DNA from: Burkholderiaceae bacterium | Lineage (GTDB): Bacteria > Pseudomonadota > Gammaproteobacteria > Burkholderiales > Burkholderiaceae_C | Assembly (NCBI GenBank): GCA_019234815.1 | Contig: JAFALA010000082.1 | Span: 89,262 to 153,261 of the forward strand | Reading direction: 5' to 3' | Length of the DNA stretch: 64,000 bases | Part shown: positions 45,022 through 53,781 of the stretch, one piece after another | How positions within the stretch are numbered: the first letter of the stretch is position 1 | How the letters are laid out: every line of letters starts with the position of its first letter | The notes under the pieces: model-generated | The model's input: the letters and a program-made list of their open reading frames with translations, nothing else | Databases searched by the model: none | Told to the model about the DNA's origin: nothing | Program-made: the position numbers and the translations under genes

Positions 45022-45734
45022 ACGACTTTGTGCAACTCTGGGTCTACCTGGCCTCGACGCCGCTGTTCGGCCTGACCGCCACGCTGCTCACCTATGTCGC
45101 AGCCATGGCATTCTACGAGCGCATGGGCCGGGCGCCCTGGGCCAATCCGGTGCTGGTCTCGGTGCTGGTGATCGGCGGCCTGCTGGTCGCCTCGCACACC
45201 CCCTACCCGGCCTACTTCGCCGGCGCGCAGTTCGTGCACGTGCTGCTGGGCCCGGCGGTCGTGGCGCTGGCCTGGCCGCTTTGGCAGCGCCGTGTCGAAC
45301 TGATACAGCGCGGAACCGCCCTGACGCTGGCCGCGCTCGCCGGCGGCTTCGTGGCCGCCGCCTGCGCTGTCGGCCTGGCCGTGCTGCTGGGCCTGCCCGT
45401 CGAGGTGCAGCACTCGCTGGCCCCGCATTCGGTCACCGCGCCGGTGGCCATGGGCATCGCCGACAAGATCGGGGCCGTGCCCGCCCTGGCCGCCGTGTTC
45501 GCGGTGCTCACGGGCATGGTGGGCGCCGTGTCGGCCGCGCCCCTGTTCAATCTGCTGGGCATCCGCGACTGGACCGTGCGCGGCTTCGCCGTCGGCACCT
45601 GCGCCCACGGCATAGGCGCCGCCCGTGCCATGCAGGTGCATGCGGACGCCGGCGCCTACGCCGGCATCGCGCTGGGCCTGCAGGTGCTGCTGGCGGCGCT
45701 GCTGATGCCGCTGGCGTTTCACTGGCTGCGTTGA
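45018..45734 (+). CDS. lrgB: LrgB/CidB-family membrane protein
   Basis: 238 residues, a multi-pass membrane protein. HSLAPHSVTAPVAMGIADKIG and RGFAVGTCAHGIGAARAMQ are characteristic of LrgB. It is the obligate partner of the preceding LrgA. Confidence 0.93.
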   Translation: MNDFVQLWVYLASTPLFGLTATLLTYVAAMAFYERMGRAPWANPVLVSVLVIGGLLVASHTPYPAYFAGAQFVHVLLGPAVVALAWPLWQRRVELIQRGTALTLAALAGGFVAAACAVGLAVLLGLPVEVQHSLAPHSVTAPVAMGIADKIGAVPALAAVFAVLTGMVGAVSAAPLFNLLGIRDWTVRGFAVGTCAHGIGAARAMQVHADAGAYAGIALGLQVLLAALLMPLAFHWLR

Positions 45735-45750
45735 GCGCAAGACAGCGGCC

Positions 45751-45756
45751 TACAAT
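45751..45756 (+). promoter_or_regulatory. Candidate -10 of the YebC-family gene
   Basis: TACAAT lies 57 bp before the YebC-family ATG in the only gap between lrgB and that gene. A -35 at the right spacing is not convincing. Confidence 0.3.
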
Positions 45757-45812
45757 CGCCGAACACTGCCAGAAACACAAGCAGAAACACAACTACAGCG
45801 AGGATCAGCATC

Positions 45813-46532
45813 ATGGGCGCGCAATGGAAAGCCAAGCACAAGGATCTGGCCGCCAACGCCAAGGGGCGGCTGTTCAGCAAGCTGTCCAAGGAAATCATGA
45901 TCGCCGCGCGTAGCGGTGCCGATCCGGCCTTGAATTCGCGCCTGCGCCTCGCGGTGGAACAGGCGCGCAAGGCCTCGATGCCCAAGGACACGCTCGAGCG
46001 CGCCATCAAGAAAGGCGCCGGCATCGGCGGCGACGCCGTGCATTTCGAGCACGTGGTCTACGAAGGCTTTGCGCCGCACCGCGTGCCGGTGGTGATCGAA
46101 TGCCTGACCGACAACGTGAACCGCACCGCCTCCGACATGCGCGTGCTGTTCCGCAAGGGCCACCAGGGCACCTCAGGGTCGGTGTCGTGGGACTTCGACC
46201 ACCTGGGCATGATCGAGGCCGAGCCCGCCGTCAAGGGCGCCGACCCTGAGCTCGCCGCCATCGAGGCCGGCGCCGAAGACTTCGAACCCGCCGACGAAGA
46301 CGGCGTCACGCTGTTCCTGACCCACGCCGGCGACCTGGACGCGGTCAGCCGCGCCCTGCCCGCGCAGGGCTTTCAGGTCCTGTCGGCCAAGCTCGGCTAT
46401 GTGCCCAAGAACCCCGTCGACCCGGCCACGCTGAGCGCCGAGCAGCTGGAAGAGGTCGAAGCCTTCCTGGCCGCCATCGACGCCAACGAAGACGTGCAGC
46501 ACGTCTTCGCGGGCCTGCGCGATAGCGCTTAA
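45813..46532 (+). CDS. YebC/PmpR-family regulator
   Basis: 239 residues. It opens [35 protein letters not shown], the variant seen in the YeeN branch of this family (YebC itself opens MAGHSKW). [18 protein letters not shown] and the [25 protein letters not shown] segment are diagnostic. Members are described as DNA-binding regulators and, more recently, as factors that relieve ribosome stalling. It appears to be a single-gene unit with its own promoter. Confidence 0.93.
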   Translation: MGAQWKAKHKDLAANAKGRLFSKLSKEIMIAARSGADPALNSRLRLAVEQARKASMPKDTLERAIKKGAGIGGDAVHFEHVVYEGFAPHRVPVVIECLTDNVNRTASDMRVLFRKGHQGTSGSVSWDFDHLGMIEAEPAVKGADPELAAIEAGAEDFEPADEDGVTLFLTHAGDLDAVSRALPAQGFQVLSAKLGYVPKNPVDPATLSAEQLEEVEAFLAAIDANEDVQHVFAGLRDSA

Positions 46533-46670
46533 CCCCGGCGGCGCATCGGTCGATAACCAGGCATCGCAGGAAGGTTTTTTGCCGAGCCAGGCAGGCAGCC
46601 GGAGCGCGACGCGCGCGCCACCGCGCTCCCGTGGCGCAACAAGGTCCACACAACGCGAAGGAGCCATATC

Positions 46671-47000
46671 ATGGTCAACGCAGTGAATGGCATGTCGCCC
46701 GCCGTCGGTTTCTCGACCCTCTCCGCCATCAACAGCGCGGCCCTGGCCATGGCCAAGGTCAAACCCGGCACCGCCATCGCCGAATTGCAGGATTACCAGC
46801 GGCAGCTGGCCGACACCGTCCAGAACGGCAGCGCCAACACGCCCGCAGGCATGGTCAGGATCGAATGGATCAGCTCGCGCATCGCGGACCTCCAGGCCAG
46901 CCAGCAAGCCGCGGCCATGCGGGCAGCGGTCGATCCCGGCAAAACAACAAGTGCCGCGCTCAACGCGCCCGTCGGCAGGTTTCTTGACCGTTACGCTTGA
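46671..47000 (+). CDS. Small hypothetical protein
   Basis: 109 residues with GAAGGAG at a good distance before the ATG and codon use like its neighbours. No signal peptide or membrane helix. Composition is Ala-rich and helical, with GTAIAELQDYQRQLADTVQNGSANTPAGMVRIEWISSRIADLQASQQAA. The segment looks like a short coiled coil, and I do not recognise a family. Its 3' end overlaps only the uncertain upstream extension of the next gene. Confidence 0.7.
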   Translation: MVNAVNGMSPAVGFSTLSAINSAALAMAKVKPGTAIAELQDYQRQLADTVQNGSANTPAGMVRIEWISSRIADLQASQQAAAMRAAVDPGKTTSAALNAPVGRFLDRYA

Positions 47001-47032
47001 CAAGACTTGGCGCCGCGTTACGGTCGGGGCCC

Positions 47033-47506
47033 ATGACCGCCACATCACAATTTTTCGAACCCGAATTCAGCGCTTCGCTGCACAACTTGTTTGAAACGCT
47101 GATTCCTTTCAACAAGCTGCTGGGCCTGCAGATCGATGCCATCGAGCCCACCGAAGTACGCGGCAGCTTGCGCATGCGGCCCGACCTGATCGGGCACTTC
47201 ACCCACCAGCGCCTGCACGGCGGCGTGATCAGCGCCACCCTGGATGCCGTCGCCGGCCTGGCCATCATGGCCGCCATCGGTGCGCGCCACATGGATGAAA
47301 GCCCGCAAGCGCGCCTGCAGCGTTTCGGCAAGCTGGGCACCATCGACCTGCGCGTCGACTACCTGCGCCCCGCCAAGGGCGAGCTGTTTCATTTGCGCGC
47401 CGAAGTCATGCGCCTGGGCAGCCGCGTGGCCAGCTGCCGCATGGAGTTTTCCGACGCGCAAGGCCTGCTGCTCAGCACCGGCGCTGCGGCCTACATGGTG
47501 GCCTGA
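47033..47506 (+). CDS. Hotdog-fold thioesterase (PaaI-like)
   Basis: 157 residues from the ATG at 47033; a TTG at 46997 would overlap the previous gene. The hotdog helix is GHFTHQRLHGGVISATLDAVAGLAIMAAI, followed by strands GTIDLRVDYLRPAKGELFHLRAEVMRLGSRVASCRMEF, as in PaaI/YiiD-type acyl-CoA thioesterases. Substrate unknown. No operon partner is clear. Confidence 0.85.
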   Translation: MTATSQFFEPEFSASLHNLFETLIPFNKLLGLQIDAIEPTEVRGSLRMRPDLIGHFTHQRLHGGVISATLDAVAGLAIMAAIGARHMDESPQARLQRFGKLGTIDLRVDYLRPAKGELFHLRAEVMRLGSRVASCRMEFSDAQGLLLSTGAAAYMVA

Positions 47507-47515
47507 GGCCCTGAC

Positions 47516-48640
47516 TCAATCCAGCAAATCGCCTGAATAAAGCGATTCCCAGGGCATCCTGATCAGCACGTTGGCGTCAAGAACAGGCGCTGCGACGGCA
47601 TATTCCTTGTTGGACGTGTCGCGCTTGACCGGATGCATCAGGGGATCACCATTGCGATTGGTGAGCGCCAGCACCAGCGGCATGTTCGCGTTTTCGCCGC
47701 GATGGATGGCGATGGCAATCTCGCCGGACACCAGCTTGACGAAGCAGCCAGGCGGATAGAGCCCGAACTCCTTGACCAGGACCGCCGCCATTGGATGCCC
47801 GTTGTGCTGCGTGAACAGCTCCCGGGCGGCCTGGTTGGGCATGAGCGCACAGCGGGTGGCGCGCGCGCTGAGCTTGGCGGTGAACACGTCCACGAAGTGC
47901 AGCAACAAGGCGGTGTCACTGACTTCCGCCGAGGCACCCGGATAGCCCTTGCCGTCCGGAGTTTCGTGGTGCTGCTCGACGGCATGGCACCACACCGGGT
48001 CGGTCACCCCCAGTTCCCTGAGCAGCTCGGCGCTGCGCTGGGGATGGGTCTTGATGGCCTCGCGCTGCTCCGACGTCAGGGGGGTGTGCTGGCAGGCCAG
48101 CCGGCCCTGCAGCTCAATCATGGAAATGTTCATGCTGAGCGCCGCGCGAATCAGGCTGCGCCGCTTGGACTCCTCCCAGCCCAGACGGCGCGCCGCCAGG
48201 CAGCTGACCACCGCCGCATGCCAGGAATGGCTGACGCCATAGGACGAAAAGCGCGACTGGTCGTGCCGCAGGATCTGGAAGATCGCCTTGTCGGCATCGC
48301 GATCTATCATGACCAGCAAGGCGGTCGTCAGCTCGTCGATGGTCTGCTGCAGCTCGGAAGACGGCTGATTGAGCGTCTTGCTCAAGCGCCATTGCATGGC
48401 CTGCCAGCGCGACAGGAAGGTCTGCCGCTGGTTCACGGTTTCATTGCGCCGCTCAGCCGCCTTCATTTCCGACATGTCGACGAACATGCCGCGGCTCAGC
48501 AGCGATTCGAGCATGTCCGCATCAGCGACCAAATGACCGCGCGCCAACAATAACTTGCCCTGCGCATCACGGATGCTCCACGGCAATGTACCGCCTGCAC
48601 TCAGTTGTCCGGCCAAATCCTTCAATGGCAGTAACTGCAT
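47516..48640 (-). CDS. Degenerate HD-GYP domain protein
   Basis: 374 residues, cytosolic. The N-terminal 130 residues are an unassigned regulatory region with LPWSIRDAQGKLLLARGHLVAD. The HD-GYP-like part (about 135-300) keeps the first His region (YGVSHSWH), KTHP, and HHETPDGKGYPG, but the HD dyad itself is replaced: AALSMNISMIELQ where active enzymes have AALLHDIGKI. The C-terminal part (PPGCFVKLVSGEIAIAIHRGEN) forms a small beta domain. Catalysis is doubtful; a c-di-GMP-binding or scaffold role is more likely. A shorter paralogue is transcribed divergently from the same 385-bp gap. Confidence 0.85.
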   Translation of the reverse strand: MQLLPLKDLAGQLSAGGTLPWSIRDAQGKLLLARGHLVADADMLESLLSRGMFVDMSEMKAAERRNETVNQRQTFLSRWQAMQWRLSKTLNQPSSELQQTIDELTTALLVMIDRDADKAIFQILRHDQSRFSSYGVSHSWHAAVVSCLAARRLGWEESKRRSLIRAALSMNISMIELQGRLACQHTPLTSEQREAIKTHPQRSAELLRELGVTDPVWCHAVEQHHETPDGKGYPGASAEVSDTALLLHFVDVFTAKLSARATRCALMPNQAARELFTQHNGHPMAAVLVKEFGLYPPGCFVKLVSGEIAIAIHRGENANMPLVLALTNRNGDPLMHPVKRDTSNKEYAVAAPVLDANVLIRMPWESLYSGDLLD

Positions 48641-49025
48641 GGCTTGAACGCCCTTTTATCTGCGCGACTTGATTACCCAACGGGCCGATTCCAGTTCGAG
48701 CGCGAGTATAGAGATGGCGTAAGGTTTTGTAAGGATTGATACCCTCCCCATATATTAAAAAGCAACACGCAAATGCAATTTCAATTTAAAAATCACAATC
48801 TCCAGGGATTACCCTATCAGAATCAACCCCATAGGCAATCTGATAAGAAAGGTGCCACAAACATATCCACTATTTTTCTGTGATTAGCAAAAATCAGTTT
48901 TTCCACAATCTTGATCAAAGTGAATCGGCACGCTTCCAAACTGCGCTTTCTTTGATGCAGGTTAATTCGTCGGCAACGGCAGGCTTCTACAATGCCTGTG
49001 CCAATCCATCTAACGCATCAAACCC
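48641..49025. promoter_or_regulatory. AT-rich divergent intergenic region between HD-GYP paralogues
   Basis: 385 bp without a gene, much richer in A+T (especially 48740-48930) than the flanking DNA. It includes an inverted repeat TATCAGA/TCTGATA with a 17-bp spacer (48815-48845) and a -10-like TACAAT at 48988-48993, 33 bp before the rightward gene. It probably holds both promoters. Confidence 0.55.
48815..48845. promoter_or_regulatory. Inverted repeat between divergent HD-GYP genes
   Basis: Perfect 7-bp arms TATCAGA and TCTGATA separated by 17 bp, near the middle of the AT-rich divergent region; a candidate site for a regulator shared by both genes. Confidence 0.35.
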
Positions 49026-49940
49026 TTGTCACAAGTTGCACTGATCAAGGTGTGGGCAGACTTGCTGCGCCGCCTGTCCCAACTGCTCTACCAGGATGAA
49101 CCTGAAGCGCAGTGGCTGCCCCAGTTTGAGTCGCTCACAACCGAACTGCTGCAGGTATTCCGCGACGACCCCGACACCGCGTTGTACCTGTCCGTGCAGA
49201 ATGCGTTCGGGCGCCTGGAACACTACAGCGCGCATCACGCCATACTTTGCGCGCAGGTCTGCGACTTGTGCGCCTCGTATTTCGAATTGAGTGCGTCTGA
49301 GCGAGATGCCCTGGTGCGCGCCGCCCTGACCATGAACTGCGCCATGTCCGCGCTGCAAGACAAGCTGGTGCTGCAACACACGACACTGACCGACGAACAG
49401 CGCGATGAAATCGATGCCCATGCGCGTCGGAGCGCCGGGTTTCTCAAGTCGGCCGGGGTGACCGACACCTGCTGGCTGGACATCGTGAGCACTCACCACG
49501 ATGCGAGCGAACTTGTGGACGAGGCAGCAGGCACCGTGGCGAGATTGGCGCAGCTGCTGTATCGCGTCGACGTCTTCACCGCCAAGCTGAGCCGCCGTGC
49601 CAGCCGGCACCCGACCACCCCGGCCCGGGCGGCTCGCGAGGCCTGCCTGGACAAGGGCGGCGCGCCGGACGCCGTCGGGGCGACAATTCTGCGCGTCATG
49701 GGCCTGTATCCGCCAGGCTGCTTTGTCTTGTTGTCCAACGGCGATTCCGGCGTCGTGGTGCGGCGAGGCAACAAGGCGCACACGCCCCTTGTCGCCGCCC
49801 TGCGCCGCTCCGACGGCGGCATGCACATGCAACCCGTGCTGCGCGACTCGGCAACCGGAGAATTCGGCGTCGTGCGGGGCGTTGCGCTCAACGCCGCCAA
49901 GGTGCGGCTGGATCACGAACGCATTCTGGGCGCCCTTTGA
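49026..49940 (+). CDS. HD-GYP-like paralogue lacking HD and GYP motifs
   Basis: 304 residues if it begins at the TTG at 49026; a GTG at 49050 is the other choice and neither has a clear ribosome-binding site. It aligns by eye with the C-terminal two thirds of the divergent protein: RAALTMNCAMSALQ replaces the HD helix (same M-N in place of H-D), QHTTLTDEQRDEIDAHARRSAGFLKSAGVTD, then HHDASE without the GYP loop, RVDVFTAKLSRRA and LYPPGCFVLLSNGDSGVVVRRGNKAHTPLV. It lacks the N-terminal regulatory region. It cannot be a c-di-GMP phosphodiesterase of the usual kind. Confidence 0.8.
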   Translation: MSQVALIKVWADLLRRLSQLLYQDEPEAQWLPQFESLTTELLQVFRDDPDTALYLSVQNAFGRLEHYSAHHAILCAQVCDLCASYFELSASERDALVRAALTMNCAMSALQDKLVLQHTTLTDEQRDEIDAHARRSAGFLKSAGVTDTCWLDIVSTHHDASELVDEAAGTVARLAQLLYRVDVFTAKLSRRASRHPTTPARAAREACLDKGGAPDAVGATILRVMGLYPPGCFVLLSNGDSGVVVRRGNKAHTPLVAALRRSDGGMHMQPVLRDSATGEFGVVRGVALNAAKVRLDHERILGAL

Positions 49941-50258
49941 CACTGGTCCAAGTCTGCCCTTGCTCTTCCTCTTGCTCCTGCGCAGGTGCAGGTGCAGGTG
50001 CAGGACGTTAGCGATTTGCCGTCCGACCAAGAGTGGGAGCGCTTGAGACTCTCGTTTTGGTTCCCGTTTTGGTTCCCGTTTGAGCACCCATTCTCACTCC
50101 CGCCGCAGGAAAGCCATGCGGCTGGATATCTGTCATCGCGATGGGGGAGACAGCCTCGGCCTATCCTTGAAATTCCTGCTGCGGCATCGAAAATAAAAAG
50201 GTCTCTGGATCATTCCACGCAAAATTGTGCAAGTCGCCTTCGTTAACTCGGAGGATAG
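49941..50258. other. Intergenic region with short tandem repeats
   Basis: 318 bp with no convincing gene. It contains GCAGGT repeated three times plus a partial copy (49982-50004) and GTTTTGGTTCCC repeated twice (50054-50077). A GGAGG ribosome-binding site for the next gene lies at its right end. No riboswitch consensus was recognised. Confidence 0.6.
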
Positions 50259-50720
50259 ATGCCTGCAATTCAAATTTCAATTTTCACCCTGGCTGCGCTG
50301 CTGGCCACGGTGGATCAGGCTGCGCCCCTGCGCCTCTCCGAAACCGAGTTATCCATCGTCTCGGCCGGCGACAATTCAAATTCATCGCAGCCGCCCACCG
50401 CCACTGGCGTCGAAAACTTTCTCGCCGGATTATTCGGTCCAGCGTCGCTGCAAGCCTCGACGCTGACGCCGCCGCAATTCAGGGCAGACATGGCAACGCT
50501 CGGGCTCGTATTGCCGGTGGAGTTCTACGCCGATCAAGCGGTCACCGAAATCACCATCCGCATGGCACCAATTTCGGTGCAAATGAATCTGGCTTCATTG
50601 TTGAGCAGCCTGACACCGGGCGCGTCGCAATCCCAGAACCAGCCCGGCCCTTCCATGGGCAGCGTGTCGCTGAACAACCTGAACGCCACGGGCACGCGCG
50701 TGTACATCTGGTCGCACTGA
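50259..50720 (+). CDS. Hypothetical exported protein with ELSxVSAG motif
   Basis: 153 residues with CGGAGGATAG before the ATG. A signal-like start (ISIFTLAALLATVDQAAPL) is followed by LSETELSIVSAGDNSNSS, which resembles the double-glycine leader pattern ELxxVSGG. A Ser/Gln/Pro-rich middle leads to MGSVSLNNLNATGTRVYIWSH at the end. I do not recognise the family. The same kind of protein (short, exported, LSxxEL-VSAG near the start, ending in a GTRVYIWxH-like strand) seems to occur in other Burkholderiales, but I cannot verify that here. It converges on the CHASE2 gene. Confidence 0.65.
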   Translation: MPAIQISIFTLAALLATVDQAAPLRLSETELSIVSAGDNSNSSQPPTATGVENFLAGLFGPASLQASTLTPPQFRADMATLGLVLPVEFYADQAVTEITIRMAPISVQMNLASLLSSLTPGASQSQNQPGPSMGSVSLNNLNATGTRVYIWSH

Positions 50721-50763
50721 TGCGGCTCACACCCCGCATTTGGAATGCCCCGGAAGCGGCAAC

Positions 50764-53700
50764 TCAAGGCACCGGTGCATCCAATGACTTGAGGATGTAG
50801 TTCTCCGCATCACCGGCCGGCAGGGCCTTGGCAAACAGCCAGCCCTGGCCGACGTGCACGCCCAACTCCTGCAGCAGCCGTGCCTGGGCCTCTTCTTCGA
50901 CGCCCTCGGCCAGCACCTGCTTGTCCAGGGCCAATGCCAGGCGGACGATGGTGCGGACGATCTCGACCGCCTCCTTCCCGACGTCCAGCCGTATGACAAA
51001 GCTGCGGTCGACCTTCAAGGTGTCGAAGGGGAAACGGTGCAGGTACGCCAGCGAGGAGTAGCCGGTGCCGAAATCATCGATCGAAATCTTGAAACCCTGG
51101 GCCGACAGCTCCTGCAAGGCCAGCGAGGTCAGCTGCGGGTTGGCCATGGCCATGCTCTCCGTGACCTCCAGCTTGAGGCGGCGCGGGCTCAAGGCGCCGA
51201 GGATGTCGCGCACGGCTTGGGCGTCCGCCATCAGATTGCCTTCGGTGAACTGGCGGCTCGACAGATTGACAGCAATCTCGCCCCGAAACCCCAGCTGGTC
51301 CCAGGCCACCAGTTGTCGCGCCGCCTCGAACAGGGTCCAGCGGCCCATGGCCACGATCTGGCCGCTCTCCTCTGCGAAGGGTATGAAATCGCCCGGCATC
51401 ACGAAGCCGCGCCTGGGGTGGATCCAGCGGATCAGGGCCTCGAAGCCGATGAGCTTGCGGTCCGCCAGGTTCACCAGGGGCTGGTAGTACATGCGGAATT
51501 CGCCGCGCTCGAGACCCAGGTCGATGTCCTCGCGCAGCGAACGCTTCGAATTCTCGACCAGCTGTTCGGACACGTCGTACCGGTGCAGCTGGCCGCGGCC
51601 CTGCAGCTTGGCCTGGGCCAGCGCCATTTCTGCGGCCACCAGCAGATCGTCCGCCGAGTTCGGCCCCTGCCTGCTGTGGGCCCAGCCCACGCATCCGGTG
51701 ACGGCCAGGGACTTGGTCCCAAGCGGGAACGGCTCCTCGAAGCGCCCCATCGCCCACGCGGCCCAGCGCTGCGGGTCCTCGCCGCCAGGCGACGGCAGCT
51801 CGCCCTGGAACAGCAGCGCGAAGCAGTCGGCATCAACGCGCGCCACGGTGGCGCTCATGCCTTCGCGGTTCGACAGGCGCCGGCCCAAGGTCCGCAACAG
51901 CTCGTCGCAGGCCTGCGAACCCTCCGTCTCGTTCAGGGTGCGGAACTCGTTGATGTCCACCAGCACCACGCCCACGCTGACCGCCGCGCCTGCCCCGGCG
52001 CCCTGATAGGCCTGGCGCAGGCGCTCGAGAAAGGCGGCCCGGTTGGGCAGGCCTGTGAGCCGGTCGTGCAGCGCATCGTAGGTGAGTTGGCGCTGCAGGC
52101 GCTGGGACTCGCTGATGTCCGTCAGCGAGCCGGCCATGCGCGTGGCGCATCCGGCCTCGTCGCGCAGCGCCATGCCGCGCGCCAGCAGCCACCGATCCTG
52201 GCCGCCCTGCTGGAAATTCAGGACAAACTCGAACTGCGGGCTGCGCCCTTCGAGATGCTCGTTCAGTGCCGCCTCGAAGGCCTGGCGCGCGGTGGCGTCG
52301 AGCGGCAGCTGCCAGGCCGCCATGTCCCGCGCCTGCTCCGCCGGCAGGCTCATCAGCTGGAGCCAGCGGGCCGAGAAGTACACATGGCGGCCATCGATGT
52401 CCCAGTCCCACATGCCGTCGTTGGCGCCGCGCAGGGCCAGCGCATAGCGCTCTTCGCTCTGGCGCAGCGCCAACAGGGCCGCCTGACGACGCGCACGGTC
52501 CACGCTGTTGCGCCGCACCAGGGCGCCGCCGCCACCCAGCCCCAGCGCCAGCGCCGGAAACACCAGCGACAGGAACTCCTGCCGCTCGACAAACAAGGCC
52601 TGCAGGGCCGCCGCCAGGACCAGGCCCAGCAGCCCGCCCGCCCACAGCACCCTGGGGACCGGCCAGCGCGCGATGGCCAGGGCGGCCAGCAGGGGCAGGC
52701 ACAGCATGGCCAGCAGCTCGGCCCCGGCGGCCCAGGACGGGCGGCGCAGCTCGCGATGGGTCAGCATGTTGTCGATGGACGTGGCCATGCGTTCGACCCC
52801 GGGCAGGCTCGCGTCAAAGGGCGATGGGAACTGATCGCCCGCCCCCAGTGCGGTGGCGCCGATCAGCACGATGCGGCCACGCAGGCGCTGCGGTGCGATC
52901 CGCCCTTCCAGCAGGTCGACCAGGGGCAGCGTCGTGAACGTGCCGCTGGGGCCGTAGTAGTTGAGCCATTGGCGCGACAGCACGTCCAGCGGCACGGTGG
53001 GTAGGCCGGCCATGCGAATGCCCTCGCCAAAGCGCAGCTCGGTCTGCCCCCAGTTCGCGGCGACCGCCAGTGCGGCGGCGCGCAGCGCCAGCGAAGGGTA
53101 GACCTCGCCGTCAAAAGGCACGGCGGGCAGGTCGTAGCGCACCGCCCCTTCGGCGCTGCGCTGCACCGTCACATGGCCGAGCGCAAGCGAGGAGCGGGCC
53201 AATGCCGGGGTGGGCGCGAGAATTCCCGCCGGCCGCAGCGGCACACGGGCCGCCGGCGCCTCGCTGGCGTAGCTCAGGAAGGCGCTGTCGAGCACGGCGG
53301 CGTCCGCTTCGCGCCTGGCCTCGGTGGTGGCCACGTCCGGCAGCGCAAAGGGCAGCAGCACATTGCCGGCCTGGTGCATGGCCTGGGCCAGCTCGGCATC
53401 GGCGCCGGGGTCCGCGCGTGTCGGCTCGATCAGCAGCAGATCCATGGCCACGAGGCGGGCGCCAGCCGCATCGAGCAGGCGCACGGTGCGCGCCAGGGTA
53501 CGGCGATCGGGGGCCGCGCCGCCCTGCTGCCGCAGGCTGGCATCATCGATGGCCAGCACCACGATGCCAGGCGAGGTCGCGGGCGCCAGCGGGCCGCGCC
53601 ACAGCATCTGCGCGTCCAGCGTGAGGCGGTCCATTCGATCGAACAGCGACACGCGCCCCCGCAGCGACCAGCACGCCACCGCCACCGCCGCAGCCAGCAG

Positions 53701-53778
53701 GCCGATCCACACATAGTGCCACCAATCCTTGCGCAAGCCCAGCGTGGTCTTGTTGTCGTCCAGAGCCGGCCCTGCCAT
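50764..53778 (-). CDS. CHASE2-PAS-GGDEF(degenerate)-EAL protein
   Basis: 1004 residues. TM1 at about 22-38, an extracytoplasmic CHASE2 domain at about 45-345 (IVVLAIDDASLRQQGG, LVAMDLLLIEPTRADPG, LNYYGPSGTFTTLPLVDLLEG, GRIVLIGATALGAGDQFPSPF), three TMs at about 353-415, PAS at 440-557, GGDEF-like at 565-735, EAL at 745-995. The GGDEF signature reads DADCF (647-651), so cyclase activity is lost; it may bind GTP as a regulator. EAL (778-780), LEVTES, DDFGTGYSS and AEGVEEEAQ are intact, so it should be a c-di-GMP phosphodiesterase. It starts 3 bp after the FecR gene; CHASE2 and FecR proteins commonly occur together. Confidence 0.93.
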   Translation of the reverse strand: MAGPALDDNKTTLGLRKDWWHYVWIGLLAAAVAVACWSLRGRVSLFDRMDRLTLDAQMLWRGPLAPATSPGIVVLAIDDASLRQQGGAAPDRRTLARTVRLLDAAGARLVAMDLLLIEPTRADPGADAELAQAMHQAGNVLLPFALPDVATTEARREADAAVLDSAFLSYASEAPAARVPLRPAGILAPTPALARSSLALGHVTVQRSAEGAVRYDLPAVPFDGEVYPSLALRAAALAVAANWGQTELRFGEGIRMAGLPTVPLDVLSRQWLNYYGPSGTFTTLPLVDLLEGRIAPQRLRGRIVLIGATALGAGDQFPSPFDASLPGVERMATSIDNMLTHRELRRPSWAAGAELLAMLCLPLLAALAIARWPVPRVLWAGGLLGLVLAAALQALFVERQEFLSLVFPALALGLGGGGALVRRNSVDRARRQAALLALRQSEERYALALRGANDGMWDWDIDGRHVYFSARWLQLMSLPAEQARDMAAWQLPLDATARQAFEAALNEHLEGRSPQFEFVLNFQQGGQDRWLLARGMALRDEAGCATRMAGSLTDISESQRLQRQLTYDALHDRLTGLPNRAAFLERLRQAYQGAGAGAAVSVGVVLVDINEFRTLNETEGSQACDELLRTLGRRLSNREGMSATVARVDADCFALLFQGELPSPGGEDPQRWAAWAMGRFEEPFPLGTKSLAVTGCVGWAHSRQGPNSADDLLVAAEMALAQAKLQGRGQLHRYDVSEQLVENSKRSLREDIDLGLERGEFRMYYQPLVNLADRKLIGFEALIRWIHPRRGFVMPGDFIPFAEESGQIVAMGRWTLFEAARQLVAWDQLGFRGEIAVNLSSRQFTEGNLMADAQAVRDILGALSPRRLKLEVTESMAMANPQLTSLALQELSAQGFKISIDDFGTGYSSLAYLHRFPFDTLKVDRSFVIRLDVGKEAVEIVRTIVRLALALDKQVLAEGVEEEAQARLLQELGVHVGQGWLFAKALPAGDAENYILKSLDAPVP

Positions 53779-53781
53779 GGC

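Noticed and set aside
49982-50077. Short tandem repeats considered as a CRISPR array.
   Set aside because: Units are 6 and 12 bp and directly adjacent, with no spacers and no cas genes nearby.
50100-50258. The leader of the exported-protein gene considered as a c-di-GMP riboswitch because of neighbouring c-di-GMP genes.
   Set aside because: None of the conserved GEMM-I or GEMM-II core sequences could be found.
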